From Endozoicomonas numazuensis (GTDB taxonomy: Bacteria; Pseudomonadota; Gammaproteobacteria; Pseudomonadales; Endozoicomonadaceae), in NCBI RefSeq assembly GCF_000722635.1, contig NZ_JOKH01000002.1, positions 360,337-424,336 on the forward strand: 64,000 nt of DNA. Reading direction: 5' to 3'. A program made the position numbers and the translations under genes. Shown one piece after another: positions 27,846-36,542 of the stretch. The notes under the pieces are model-generated. The model was not told where the DNA came from and did no database searches. It worked only from the letters and a program-made list of their open reading frames with translations. The stretch's first letter is position 1; every line of letters starts with the position of its first letter.

Positions 27846-28397
27846 ATGGATTCACAAAAAGAGTCTGACATCATGGAAAAGACGATTTTTACAGACCGAT
27901 TACACCTCCGGGCTTTTACTCTGGAAGATGCTCAACAAGTGAAAACTCTGGCTGGAGAAGAACAGGTTGCCAGACTGACTGAAAATATCCCTCACCCATA
28001 CCCTGACGGACTGGCAGAAAAATGGATTAGCAGCCATGAAGACCTGAGAGAAAACGACAGTGCTTTTGTCTATGCCATTACATTAAAATCATCAGGTGAA
28101 CTGCTCGGTGCCATCGGCCTGAATAATGCCAGTCACACCAATGCGGAACTGGGTTACTGGCTGGGCCTGCCCTACTGGGGACAGGGGTATTGTACTGAAG
28201 CCGGACAGGCTTTAATCCAGCATGCCTTTGGACAGTTACCTTTTAATCAGATCAAAGCCAGAACCCTCACTAAAAACAAAAAGTCAGAGCAGGTCCTGTT
28301 CAGACTGGGATTTCGATCCACTTCCGAAATTCTTGAAAAAGTAAAAGGTGAGCTGGATACCATCAAATACTTTGTCATTGATCGAACACAACCCTGA
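27846..28397 (+). CDS. GNAT N-acetyltransferase, RimJ/RimL type
   Basis: A 183-residue acetyl-CoA-dependent N-acetyltransferase. It has the RimJ-like start TDRLHLRAFTLEDAQ, ELGYWLGLPYWGQGYCTEA (acetyl-CoA pyrophosphate-binding region, about 105-122), and ARTLTKNKKSEQVLFRLGF near the C-terminus. The ATG at 27846 has AGGA at 8 nt; a second ATG at 27873 is possible. It overlaps the next start by one base. Substrate (ribosomal protein, antibiotic or small amine) unknown. Confidence 0.9.
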   Translation: MDSQKESDIMEKTIFTDRLHLRAFTLEDAQQVKTLAGEEQVARLTENIPHPYPDGLAEKWISSHEDLRENDSAFVYAITLKSSGELLGAIGLNNASHTNAELGYWLGLPYWGQGYCTEAGQALIQHAFGQLPFNQIKARTLTKNKKSEQVLFRLGFRSTSEILEKVKGELDTIKYFVIDRTQP

Positions 28398-28885
28398 TGC
28401 TACTTGAACAAATCAACTCATTTATGCGGGAAGCTTTGATAGAAGGGCGCAAGGCCAGAAGATACTGCTCTCCTAACCCTCCTGTGGGCTGTGTATTGGT
28501 TCAGAACAGAAGAGTCGTTGCTCGTGGGCATACCCAATCGCCTGGAAAAGAACATGCAGAAGCTATGGCACTTAAACAGCTTCCTGCAGATGCGAAAGGG
28601 ATTGTTGCTTTTGTAACACTCGAACCCTGCTCTTTTCATGGTCGCACTCCATCCTGTGCTAAAGCCTTGGTAGAAAGAGGCATAGAGGAGGTGTATGTTG
28701 GAGTGATTGATCCTGATGCAAGAAACAGTGGTAAAGGAATAGAAATTCTTCGTCAGGCGGGTATTAAAGTGACATTGGGGATTGCTTCTGAAGCTGTAGC
28801 GGAAGACCTCGATCCTTTTCTGGCCAAGACTTCAGAAACCTGCAGGACAAAAACACAGGCAATGAATCTTAAGCTGCAGTGTTAG
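28397..28885 (+). CDS. stand-alone RibD-type deaminase domain protein
   Basis: A 162-residue zinc-dependent cytidine deaminase-fold protein of the RibD N-terminal type. It has SPNPPVGCVLV, the HAE zinc motif in GKEHAEAMAL, and PCSFHGRTPSC in the PCxxxxxxxxC position. In riboflavin synthesis this domain deaminates the pyrimidine intermediate and is normally fused to a C-terminal reductase. Here the protein stops after about 145 residues of deaminase. It may be a riboflavin-pathway paralogue or an enzyme of specialised nucleotide chemistry. Translationally coupled to the preceding GNAT (TGATG). Confidence 0.88.
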   Translation: MLLEQINSFMREALIEGRKARRYCSPNPPVGCVLVQNRRVVARGHTQSPGKEHAEAMALKQLPADAKGIVAFVTLEPCSFHGRTPSCAKALVERGIEEVYVGVIDPDARNSGKGIEILRQAGIKVTLGIASEAVAEDLDPFLAKTSETCRTKTQAMNLKLQC

Positions 28886-28922
28886 ATACTGTGGCAAAGC
28901 TGTAGATCACGGAGTAATTGCA

Positions 28923-29327
28923 ATGACCCGTAAAGGTAAACCACTTTCCCTGCAGAAAGCCTTTTCAGAGTTGAAAGTAGCGCCTCACAGAACGCCTGAA
29001 TCCAAAGACATTCAGGAAGCCTTCTGTCAACTGGCAGAATACAGAGACGGTGGCATTTTTCTTGCTCACTATGCTGGCAACAGTGAGTGGGAAAAACATC
29101 CTGATGACGAAATCGTTATCGTCATTGAAGGACAGACAAGCATTTTCATGCTTCAGAACCCTGTTGAAGAGACTCATTCTCTCTCAGAGGGTGAACTGAT
29201 CGTTGTGCCCAAACAGACCTGGCATCGATTTGAATCACCTGACGTGGTCAAGATCATGACCGTAACGCCTCAACCGACGGAACACAGCCTCTGTTTTCCG
29301 GAAAAATATGACAACGTGGCAGTATAA
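28923..29327 (+). CDS. cupin-domain protein
   Basis: A 134-residue single cupin. Motif 1 is seen around EWEKHPDDEIVIVIEG (about 58-73) and motif 2 around EGELIVVPKQTWHRFE (about 98-113), giving candidate metal ligands His, Glu and His. Small enzymes or binding proteins of this type cannot be assigned a substrate by sequence. It lies 37 nt after the deaminase, same strand. Confidence 0.85.
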   Translation: MTRKGKPLSLQKAFSELKVAPHRTPESKDIQEAFCQLAEYRDGGIFLAHYAGNSEWEKHPDDEIVIVIEGQTSIFMLQNPVEETHSLSEGELIVVPKQTWHRFESPDVVKIMTVTPQPTEHSLCFPEKYDNVAV

Positions 29328-29337
29328 GAATACTTAT

Positions 29338-29793
29338 ATGGAAATTAAACTAGACGACTTGCAGGGTCAGGCCATTACCCGGCTGCTTCAGGATCACCTG
29401 GATGATATGCACTCACATTCTCCTGCGGAGAGTGTCCATGCCCTGGATATTGAGAAATTGCGAGCCTCTGACATCACCTTCTGGTCCGCCTGGATTAACC
29501 GCAGCCTGGCGGGTTGTGGCGCACTGAAAGCCCTTTCTCCCCATGAAGGTGAAATCAAGTCCATGAAGACCTCCCCTGGTTTTCTCAGAAAAGGGGTGGC
29601 TTCTGCTTTGTTGAAGAATATTCTCAGTGAAGCGGAGCGCAGACAATATAAAACAGTTTATCTTGAAACAGGTTCTATGGATCATTTCAAACCCGCTTGC
29701 GAGCTCTATGAGCGTTTTGGCTTTGAACCCTGCCCGCCTTTCGGAAATTACCAGGAAGATCCCAATAGTCTTTTCTTTTCCAAAAGCCTCTGA
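29338..29793 (+). CDS. GNAT N-acetyltransferase
   Basis: A 151-residue acetyltransferase with FLRKGVASALLKNIL (motif A, acetyl-CoA binding) and YERFGFEPCPPFGNY near the end, close to YsnE/PhnO-like small GNATs. The frame is open from 29308 inside the cupin gene; the ATG at 29338 is the first good start. It completes a four-gene run GNAT-deaminase-cupin-GNAT, closed by a terminator. Confidence 0.9.
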   Translation: MEIKLDDLQGQAITRLLQDHLDDMHSHSPAESVHALDIEKLRASDITFWSAWINRSLAGCGALKALSPHEGEIKSMKTSPGFLRKGVASALLKNILSEAERRQYKTVYLETGSMDHFKPACELYERFGFEPCPPFGNYQEDPNSLFFSKSL

Positions 29794-29819
29794 GACAACA
29801 CTCTCCCTATATTGAGCAG

Positions 29820-29851
29820 GCGCCAGATACCAGCAGGTTTCTGGCGTTTTT
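29820..29851 (+). terminator. rho-independent terminator
   Basis: CGCCAGA (29821) pairs with TCTGGCG (29840-29846), 12-nt loop, followed by TTTTT. It ends the GNAT-deaminase-cupin-GNAT run. Confidence 0.8.
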
Positions 29852-29856
29852 GTGAC

Positions 29857-30215
29857 AATGAATTATATTTTTCAAATCCATTTCGCTTCTTACTTATCCA
29901 TTGTTAACCCCCTTTGACTTCAAAAAGGTGAATCCCAAGATCAAACAATGATCAGAAAGTGAAGGTTATGCCCTGGATTTTGAAATCACCAGTAAAGTGT
30001 CGCGAGAAGAAGAAGAAAAAGAGTAGAGACAGTCAGCCTCAGTGAAAGCGGTTTTCTGCGTCGAGGTGACTTCAGCCTTGGCTATTTCCATCACATCACC
30101 ACCCACCGTTTCGCTCACAGAGAAAGAAGCACTGGAACCAAACTCAGACGACATCTGATCAGTCGACGTTTGTTGCAGCGTGTGCTCTTGACTGTCAATC
30201 AGCAAAAGGAAGGCG
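29857..30215. other. intergenic region bordering transposase debris
   Basis: About 360 bases with no supported gene. A minus-strand frame at 29966-30205 is Ser/Thr-rich and has no family. The right edge runs into the transposase remnant at 30210. Confidence 0.35.
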
Positions 30216-30350
30216 ATGGTTGAACCTGTGTTTGCCTATTTACGGGATGTACAGGGATTAAACCGCTTCCGTCGCAAGGGGCTGGAAAAGGTTAAACTGG
30301 AATTTGGTTTGCACTTGCTGGCTTACAACTTGAGTAGGGCTGTAAAGGCC
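30210..30350 (+). mobile_element. C-terminal remnant of an IS1182-like transposase
   Basis: The frame starting at 30216 reads MVEPVFAYLRDVQGLNRFRR and then LEKVKLEFGLHLLAYNLSR, the conserved C-terminal end of IS1182/IS5-superfamily transposases. Upstream catalytic parts are gone and the frame runs into unrelated sequence after about residue 43. Confidence 0.7.
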
Positions 30351-30518
30351 AATATTTACGCTATTTTATGGTACAACTGGCTTCTCTGGGCGTTGTTTGA
30401 GAAGTGTCACCCATTTATAGAAAAAATGGACAGCTGGGAAAGAGTCCCAATGAAGTGTCATTCTACACCGAGCAAAGCGCCTCACTGGGTTTGAATTTTG
30501 GCTTTTAAGACACCCTCT

Positions 30519-30710
30519 CTACGTGCTGGGAATAAGAAAACGACCATTGGCTGAAGACAGCGAAGTATTATTCCAACCCTCTGGACAGGCACCATTAAAG
30601 AAAGAAATAGTAAACGTGGGTAATGCATCACCGGCAAACAAAACAGGTGAAACAAGCGCTGTTAATAATGCAGCCACTTTTTTTAAACGGAAGTTAATTC
30701 CAGATTTCAT
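30519..30710 (-). pseudogene. truncated secreted tail-collar-like protein
   Basis: 63 codons: signal peptide (KKVAALLTALVSPVLFAGDA) followed by TISFFNGACPEGW and NGRFLIPST, then stop. The same pattern (short strand, CPxGW, GR) begins the protein at 30725-31137, so this is a paralogue that lost its C-terminal half. Transposase debris lies just downstream. Confidence 0.65.
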
Positions 30711-30724
30711 AAAGCAGCTCCTGA

Positions 30725-31137
30725 TTAATTAGCCTGACAAACAAGCAATTGAATAAATGGCAATCCACTGGCAGATGCACCACTGGTTACAGACTGGGAA
30801 TGACTCCCTTTACTGGTTGCCTGGCCATTACAACAACTGGATGCACCAGCGACTTGGTGAGAAGGCAAATTAACCGTCATGGTTCCACTGTGAGTATGAG
30901 TTCTATCTTCTTGATCTTTTAATGCTGTGCCAAATGTCTTACCCACATCCCCACATTGGTAGTGACTAATAACATACGTCCCGCAGCGTCAGTTGCTGCT
31001 GCACTTCCGGTAGGACAGGTTGTTCCTTCTACATAGAAAATCATCTTTGAAGGTAAAGCGGTCCCAGCCAGACTAGCCTGAACAAAAAGCAATGAGCAGC
31101 AAACCGCCGCGCAATAACTCAATGACTTTTTTATCAC
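30725..31137 (-). pseudogene. secreted tail-collar-like protein with a frameshift
   Basis: Two overlapping frames make one protein. The first (start 31137) gives a signal peptide (SYCAAVCCSLLFVQASLAG) and KMIFYVEGTTCPTG, GRMLLVTTNVG. The second resumes with VGKTFGTALKDQEDRTHTHS and ends LPFIQLLVCQAN. The break lies at about 30945, in ATGTGGGG followed by ATGTGGGT, an imperfect 8-bp tandem duplication that shifts the frame. The GT-LKDQEDRTHTHSG pattern resembles phage tail-collar and related fibre-tip proteins. A possible surface or secreted adhesin-like protein; function unknown. Confidence 0.65.
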
Positions 31138-31279
31138 GGTAAAAGTCCTTATTGTTTGAGAAATTGATTAAATTCCCTGAAGGCATTTTTATTTAAATGT
31201 GTTTACTAAAATACCTTTTAATTCAATGAATGCAATCAACTACGACAGATGACTTATTAAATAACAGGTTTGCCTTTTT

Positions 31280-32654
31280 GGCTCTTCAGGGATAACTGTG
31301 GGTAAAAATGAACAGATTTTGAGATAAAAGCATCAGTAGCAAATTTTTGATAGTTTTTTGTTGATGGACAAAAAAACAACAAAAGTGACCACTGATGCTG
31401 ATTAAAACTATCCTCAATAAAGTTCATAAACTCAAGTCATTTGTTTATCAAGATGTAAAGCTCGGCTTCTATCAAGGTTCTGAAGTATTCAATGTAACCG
31501 TTGTTCCACGAAAGAACAGTCACGCTATCTGCTCAGGATGCCAGAAGCCTGCTCCTGGCTATGATCATCTTGCTGAACGTCGCTTCGAGTTTATCCCTCT
31601 CTGGGGCATCAGGGTTTTCCTGCTCTACATAATGCGACGGGTGGAATGCAATTCATGTGGTGTAAAGGTTGAACAGGTTCCATGGGCTGATGGCAAGAAG
31701 GAGCTGACCAAAGTTTACATGCAGTTCCTCGCACATTGGGCAAAAAAGTTATCGTGGAAAGAGGTTGCCAGTAGTTTCAGTACTTCATGGGAGAAAGTCT
31801 TTCATGCTGTTGAGTACGTTGTTGAATGGGGAAAGGCCCACCGTACACTCGATAACGTCAGGGCTATTGGCGTTGATGAGGTTGCCTACCAGACAGGCCA
31901 TAAATACCTGACTGTCGTTTACCAGATTGATCGCGGTTGCACACGATTATTGTGGGTTAGTCAGGAGCGTACAGAGGCTACGATTCGAAGCTTCTTCGCT
32001 TTCTTTGGTACGGAGCGTAGTCAGCGATTGGAGTATGTCTGCTCTGATATGTGGAAGCCCTACGTAAAAGCCATCGCGGAATGTGCCAGTCAGGCACTGC
32101 ACATCCTGGATCGCTTCCACATCGTGGCCATGTTGAACAAGGCTATTGATGAAGTCCGGGCATCTGAACATAAGCAGCTACAGGCCGATGGTTATGAGCC
32201 TGTTTTGAAAAAAACACGCTGGTGCCTACTCAAGCGCAAAGAAAACCTCACAGAGAAAGAAGAGATAAAGCTGAACACCGTGCTTCAGTACAACCTGAAA
32301 AGCGTCAGAGCCTACCTGCTCAGAGAAGAATTTCAGGCATTCTGGGAGTACATTTCACCACATTGGGCGGAAAAATATCTGGATCGTTGGTGTACAAGAG
32401 TCATGCGATCAAAGATAGAGCCGATGAAAAAAGTTGCTAAAACTGTTCGACGACACAAGCCTCTCATCCTGAACTGGTTCCGGGCAAAAAAGGCGTATTC
32501 CAGCGGTATTGTTGAGGGTCTGAATACCAAGATAAAACTCACTACGAGAAAATCATACGGATTCAGAACCTATAAATGCGCAGAAATCGCTTTATATCAT
32601 GCACTCGGCAAGCTGCCTGAACCGGAAATGACCCACAGATTTTACTGACGAGGC
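31280..32654 (+). mobile_element. ISL3 family insertion sequence, complete
   Basis: 1375 bp with 24-bp imperfect terminal inverted repeats (GGCTCTTCAGGGATAACTGT at the left; the right end read inward is GCCTCGTCAG with the shared inner CTGTGGGT; 18 of 24 match). It is flanked by the 8-bp direct repeat GCCTTTTT at 31272-31279 and 32655-32662, the duplication size typical for ISL3. A near-identical truncated copy is at 59475. Confidence 0.93.
31395..32648 (+). CDS. ISL3 family transposase
   Basis: A 417-residue transposase. An N-terminal zinc-finger-like region (CSGCQKPAPGYDHLAERRFE, later VECNSCGVKVEQVPWA) precedes the DDE domain with VRAIGVDEVAYQTGHKYLTV (first Asp), VCSDMWKPYVKAI (second Asp) and the C-terminal SGIVEGLNTKIKLTTRKSYG (Glu). 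Complete and probably active. Confidence 0.95.
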   Translation: MLIKTILNKVHKLKSFVYQDVKLGFYQGSEVFNVTVVPRKNSHAICSGCQKPAPGYDHLAERRFEFIPLWGIRVFLLYIMRRVECNSCGVKVEQVPWADGKKELTKVYMQFLAHWAKKLSWKEVASSFSTSWEKVFHAVEYVVEWGKAHRTLDNVRAIGVDEVAYQTGHKYLTVVYQIDRGCTRLLWVSQERTEATIRSFFAFFGTERSQRLEYVCSDMWKPYVKAIAECASQALHILDRFHIVAMLNKAIDEVRASEHKQLQADGYEPVLKKTRWCLLKRKENLTEKEEIKLNTVLQYNLKSVRAYLLREEFQAFWEYISPHWAEKYLDRWCTRVMRSKIEPMKKVAKTVRRHKPLILNWFRAKKAYSSGIVEGLNTKIKLTTRKSYGFRTYKCAEIALYHALGKLPEPEMTHRFY

Positions 32655-32827
32655 GCCTTTTTAGTATGTTCTTATCCAAACAGCCTGATTAAAAAAGACA
32701 ACTTCCGTTTAATTATTAGAACAACCTCAACATTGACTTTTTATTACAATTAACAGGATTTTCTAATAAAGATTTATTTAAGCTTGTCGATACAAGCTTG
32801 ATAAGGTGAAAGTCCGGAAAAAAAACC

Positions 32828-35512
32828 ATGGATTCAAAACCACCCAAGCCTACACAGCCTATTGATATTCCTATAAATCCGCGTCGCGAGGCTAAGGATG
32901 ATGACTCTGAACCTTCTTCCTCCGGCAAGTGGATGAAAAAGTCAGTGGAGAAGGAGCCTCAAGCAGAGACCAGTTTCACTTCAGACCCCTTTGATTCCAA
33001 CAGTTCAGGGTTTGACAGAAAACGCATGCACACAATGCAGTCTGCCACATCGAGGTCGCCACACTTTTCTTCCGAGGGCTCGTCGGAACGGGTCAGAAGA
33101 CACTTTTCCATGGCTACAGCCGTTGTCGACGAAAGCATGAGAGCCTATGTTGATGAAGGTTTTATGGAAGAGCTAAGGCAGAAACTGGGAGCACATAATA
33201 CAGAAACCTTCAAAGAAGATATGGCCAAAAGAATGACCTTCTTCTTTGAAGATGATGATATTCCTTACGATGATGGTTACGAGAGTTTACCTACACCTTC
33301 TTCTCTTCATGAAGAGCGCGTCTTACCACCGCCTGCTCCCCTGCAAGACTCTCTGGAAGAGCCCGTTATATCCCTTGATGATCTGTTTCCGGAATTTCGT
33401 TACACCAACCTCGACGATAAGGCCTCTCTTCTTTCAAAAGCCATGAAGAGCAGAGGCCTCAAACTTGAGAAATTTTCAGAGTATGAGAAAAAACATTTAC
33501 AGACATCGGCTCACGAGTACCTCTGTATCCATAACCCAAGGGAAGTGAATGAAGATACCTTCAAAGCTTTTCTGGCCGAGCACCAGACTCTGGTTGAACG
33601 ACTCATGCCCGAAGCTTCCAAAGCTCTGATTCAACAGGGTAAAGCCAGTCGTCCTCTGACCCTGATTTCATTTAAACCGATGTTTACCAGTGAAAGCATT
33701 CGTGCAGATTGGAAAAAACTGGTCCAGGATACATTGCAGCTAATGGAACAACCCATTTATGAACAACAACCCGGCCTGATTAATCCTGACCAGCTGATTG
33801 AAAGAGCAACAGAGTTACTGGATGACTGGACACGATTCACTTCGTCCGATAAAAAAGGCCTGAAGCCTGAACTCGCACGCTGTCTTGAGAGTGACCTGAA
33901 TTCAGTCAACAAAGCCATTCTGCCTTTTGTGGAAGCCATGCGAGTGGTAGCCAGCTTTGATTGTCGATCCGAAGAGAACTTCCTGCACAGTGTCAACCTG
34001 CAATGCTCAGCAGCCATCCAGCTTCTGATGGATGAAGCTATAGTGGCTTCAAATCCCGCTTGGCAAAAGATTATGGATTTACAAAGCAAAGCTACTGTGC
34101 GCTTTGACCCCTCTGCTCCTATGATTCCAAGATTACTGGGACTTCAAAAGAAAATACTGGCAGCTCTGTCCCCCTTAAAGCTGGGTAAAAAGTATCAGCC
34201 GACCTTAATCAAGTTCTTACAGAAAACGGAAGGCACTCGTCCAATCGATAAAGAACTGATGATAAAATATCCTGAAGGATACCAACATTGTCAGTTGCAA
34301 TACCTCCCTGCAGCCCTGCTGGCGCCCCCTAACATCAGTGACGACCTGACCAGTCTGGCAGCACCTTTTGTAGACATGTTCTACCCGGGATACAAGGACC
34401 AGTTCTGTCCGTCGATGAAACGCAATGAAACCGGACACGCCGTTAATCTCATGAATATGATTTTAAGGATGACTGGCGTTGAAGCCCCGGTTTACATGGA
34501 AACCCGTCTCGGTGTGCCCTACGCCTTCGCTGTACCGGAAGCCCGTCGCAAACAAGTTACCCAGCGGCGAATGGAAGAAATGATCCTTGCCGCCCTTCTG
34601 CAAAAGAAACCGGAAGCACTGGCACAAGCCATAATAACCCCCGGTCACGACCCAATCGAAGTGGATATCTGTTACAAGCTTTTGCTCAGTCCCGACAGGC
34701 TCCGTCCTAACTTGTTCGAACATGAAAAGAACGATCCGGAGTTAATCTGGTGTCAGAAAGTCAGGGACACAGTTAAACAGATGAGAGAGCACGGCACACG
34801 AATTATCTCCGTCAGAGATAACTCCGGTGAGGAACAGAGAGTTCAGGTCAAACCCAAAATCCATCTCTTTATAGACCCCTGCAATAACATGGCATATACA
34901 AAATGGGGCGCCATGACGGGCACCTGGGAACTGGCTGACGAAATAAACAGAGAGACTCTGGACGAACTGATCGGCTCTCTGATACCTGAGTCAGAAATCG
35001 GAGGAGAAGCAGGCGCACTTCTCAGAAACGATTCAATTCCACCCGAGATTAAGCATGAGCTGAAAGAAGTCGTCGGCTATATACGTTTCATGTACGAGAA
35101 AGATCGTCACCACAAACTCACCAAAGATCCTTTTTATACCAGCAACCTCACCAGCGAGCTCTGTCGATTACTGGATTATGCCAATGTCATTGGTTGCAAG
35201 AGCGCCAAGGATCGTACCGGGCTGAAAAGCGCCATGGATATTAAGTTTTGCCTGGACTGCTTTATGGCACGGGCACGATGGCTTAGAAATGGCATGAGAG
35301 GCAGCATTACCCCCAAGCCAGGTCAGCCGGTAACACTGGCAGACATTTTCAATGCCTGCCAGTTAATCCTCAACAGTGGTCAGATGGAAAACCAGCTGAA
35401 GAACACCGGCATTCCGGGTTTTAAAGTACCCGGCTATATGCTGGGCATAGCGGATGCTGCCTACAACCTGATTAATCGTGGGGTTAGTCCCCAGACAGCC
35501 TGGCTTAAGTAG
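32828..35512 (+). CDS. candidate translocated phosphoinositide phosphatase effector (SopB/INPP4-like CX5R motif)
   Basis: An 894-residue soluble protein without signal peptide or membrane segments. The N-terminal 100 residues are Ser/Pro/Lys-rich and disordered, as in type III effectors. Near the C-terminus is GCKSAKDRTGLKSAMD with Cys790 and Arg796. This CX5R P-loop with K-S-A-K-D-R-T-G is characteristic of SopB/IpgD effectors and the eukaryotic INPP4 phosphoinositide 4-phosphatases. The helical middle (200-650) is not recognised. GGA lies about 9 nt before the ATG. It sits between an ISL3 element and the 35577 gene, outside any secretion locus. Effector status is an inference from motif, lack of signal peptide and bias. 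Confidence 0.78.
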   Translation: MDSKPPKPTQPIDIPINPRREAKDDDSEPSSSGKWMKKSVEKEPQAETSFTSDPFDSNSSGFDRKRMHTMQSATSRSPHFSSEGSSERVRRHFSMATAVVDESMRAYVDEGFMEELRQKLGAHNTETFKEDMAKRMTFFFEDDDIPYDDGYESLPTPSSLHEERVLPPPAPLQDSLEEPVISLDDLFPEFRYTNLDDKASLLSKAMKSRGLKLEKFSEYEKKHLQTSAHEYLCIHNPREVNEDTFKAFLAEHQTLVERLMPEASKALIQQGKASRPLTLISFKPMFTSESIRADWKKLVQDTLQLMEQPIYEQQPGLINPDQLIERATELLDDWTRFTSSDKKGLKPELARCLESDLNSVNKAILPFVEAMRVVASFDCRSEENFLHSVNLQCSAAIQLLMDEAIVASNPAWQKIMDLQSKATVRFDPSAPMIPRLLGLQKKILAALSPLKLGKKYQPTLIKFLQKTEGTRPIDKELMIKYPEGYQHCQLQYLPAALLAPPNISDDLTSLAAPFVDMFYPGYKDQFCPSMKRNETGHAVNLMNMILRMTGVEAPVYMETRLGVPYAFAVPEARRKQVTQRRMEEMILAALLQKKPEALAQAIITPGHDPIEVDICYKLLLSPDRLRPNLFEHEKNDPELIWCQKVRDTVKQMREHGTRIISVRDNSGEEQRVQVKPKIHLFIDPCNNMAYTKWGAMTGTWELADEINRETLDELIGSLIPESEIGGEAGALLRNDSIPPEIKHELKEVVGYIRFMYEKDRHHKLTKDPFYTSNLTSELCRLLDYANVIGCKSAKDRTGLKSAMDIKFCLDCFMARARWLRNGMRGSITPKPGQPVTLADIFNACQLILNSGQMENQLKNTGIPGFKVPGYMLGIADAAYNLINRGVSPQTAWLK

Positions 35513-35576
35513 CCTTCTATACTGACAAAGTTAATGCCTAAAACAGTAATAAGGACGGTTCTACAGGGACTCCACC

Positions 35577-36542
35577 ATGGCCACCAGCGTTGAAAACTGC
35601 CTGAATATACTCCGCCAGGATCTTCTCCAGGAAAGCATTCCAACCGATCAGCCAATACCTGAACCGGAGAGTCAACCGCTCTGGTTGGGTGGCAGGGTGG
35701 TCAAAAAAGTTAAGAATTTCGGCCTGAAGCTGGCTGATATTCTCAGAGATCAGGGCTGGCTCAGTTACAGAAGAATCAATGAAAGGGAAATTCAGGAATG
35801 CCGGTGGGCCCGAAGTGTTGCGGGAGCTGGGCTGGTTGATCAAAGTTTTATTCCTGCCAACGTTCCTGAACAAGAACTCATCGAACGAACTGCCCTTGCC
35901 CGAGAACTCTGGCAAAAAGACCCTTATAGTTTTGCCCAGTGGTGCATTGAAAAAGACCAACCCTTTCCTGATCACTTTTTGGTGGCAGAACTGGTTCCCT
36001 GGCAAATGGAACAATTCGCCCGTCTGGGCCTCAATCGCAATGATGCTGCACGCCTGTCACTTCGCCTTAGCGTAGCCGTGAAGCTGCTTAACCCATCGGA
36101 CACCAGGGGGCAGAATCAAAACTTCCTGCCGATCCTTTCCACAGACACTCCTGATGAGGCTCAAGGAAAGGAACAATACAATGAAATCCTTCTCAATCTT
36201 GATCACAGCCAAGAATCAGCAGACATGTACCTGGACAGTTTTATAGGTAACTTCACCCCCAGTGAACAGATTCAGCTCTTGAAAGCCTGCCGGGATGAAC
36301 TGGCCATCAATCCTGAAAGCCATCAACTCTCAGAACAGAACCTGCTGAAAAAAGTCATCAGTGACCAGCAAAAACAGGAAAACGAAGCCTTTTTCAGTCA
36401 GAGGCAAGGAAGAAACCCGTTACCTCTGGATACCGAAACACTGACAGAAGTTCCACGAACAGAAGCCTCCTGGCAAGGCAATGATGACTATCTGATCGAC
36501 TTTGAGACACCTCTGGATAGGAACGGCAAACCGATTAAATAA
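35577..36542 (+). CDS. hypothetical protein downstream of the CX5R phosphatase-like gene
   Basis: A 321-residue soluble, mostly helical protein, Gln/Glu-rich, with no signal peptide and no family I recognise. An N-terminal helical segment (TSVENCLNILRQDLLQE) and a Pro-rich linker precede a Trp-containing core (LWLGGRVVKKVKNFG, FAQWCIEKDQPFP). It starts 64 nt after the phosphatase-like gene on the same strand, so the two may be co-expressed, either as a second effector or a chaperone. It is large for a classical type III chaperone. Its end overlaps the convergent cydC end by 8 nt. Confidence 0.7.
   Translation: MATSVENCLNILRQDLLQESIPTDQPIPEPESQPLWLGGRVVKKVKNFGLKLADILRDQGWLSYRRINEREIQECRWARSVAGAGLVDQSFIPANVPEQELIERTALARELWQKDPYSFAQWCIEKDQPFPDHFLVAELVPWQMEQFARLGLNRNDAARLSLRLSVAVKLLNPSDTRGQNQNFLPILSTDTPDEAQGKEQYNEILLNLDHSQESADMYLDSFIGNFTPSEQIQLLKACRDELAINPESHQLSEQNLLKKVISDQQKQENEAFFSQRQGRNPLPLDTETLTEVPRTEASWQGNDDYLIDFETPLDRNGKPIK

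Noticed and set aside
29966-30205. 79-codon Ser/Thr-rich minus-strand frame
   Set aside because: It runs into the transposase remnant on the other strand and has no support.
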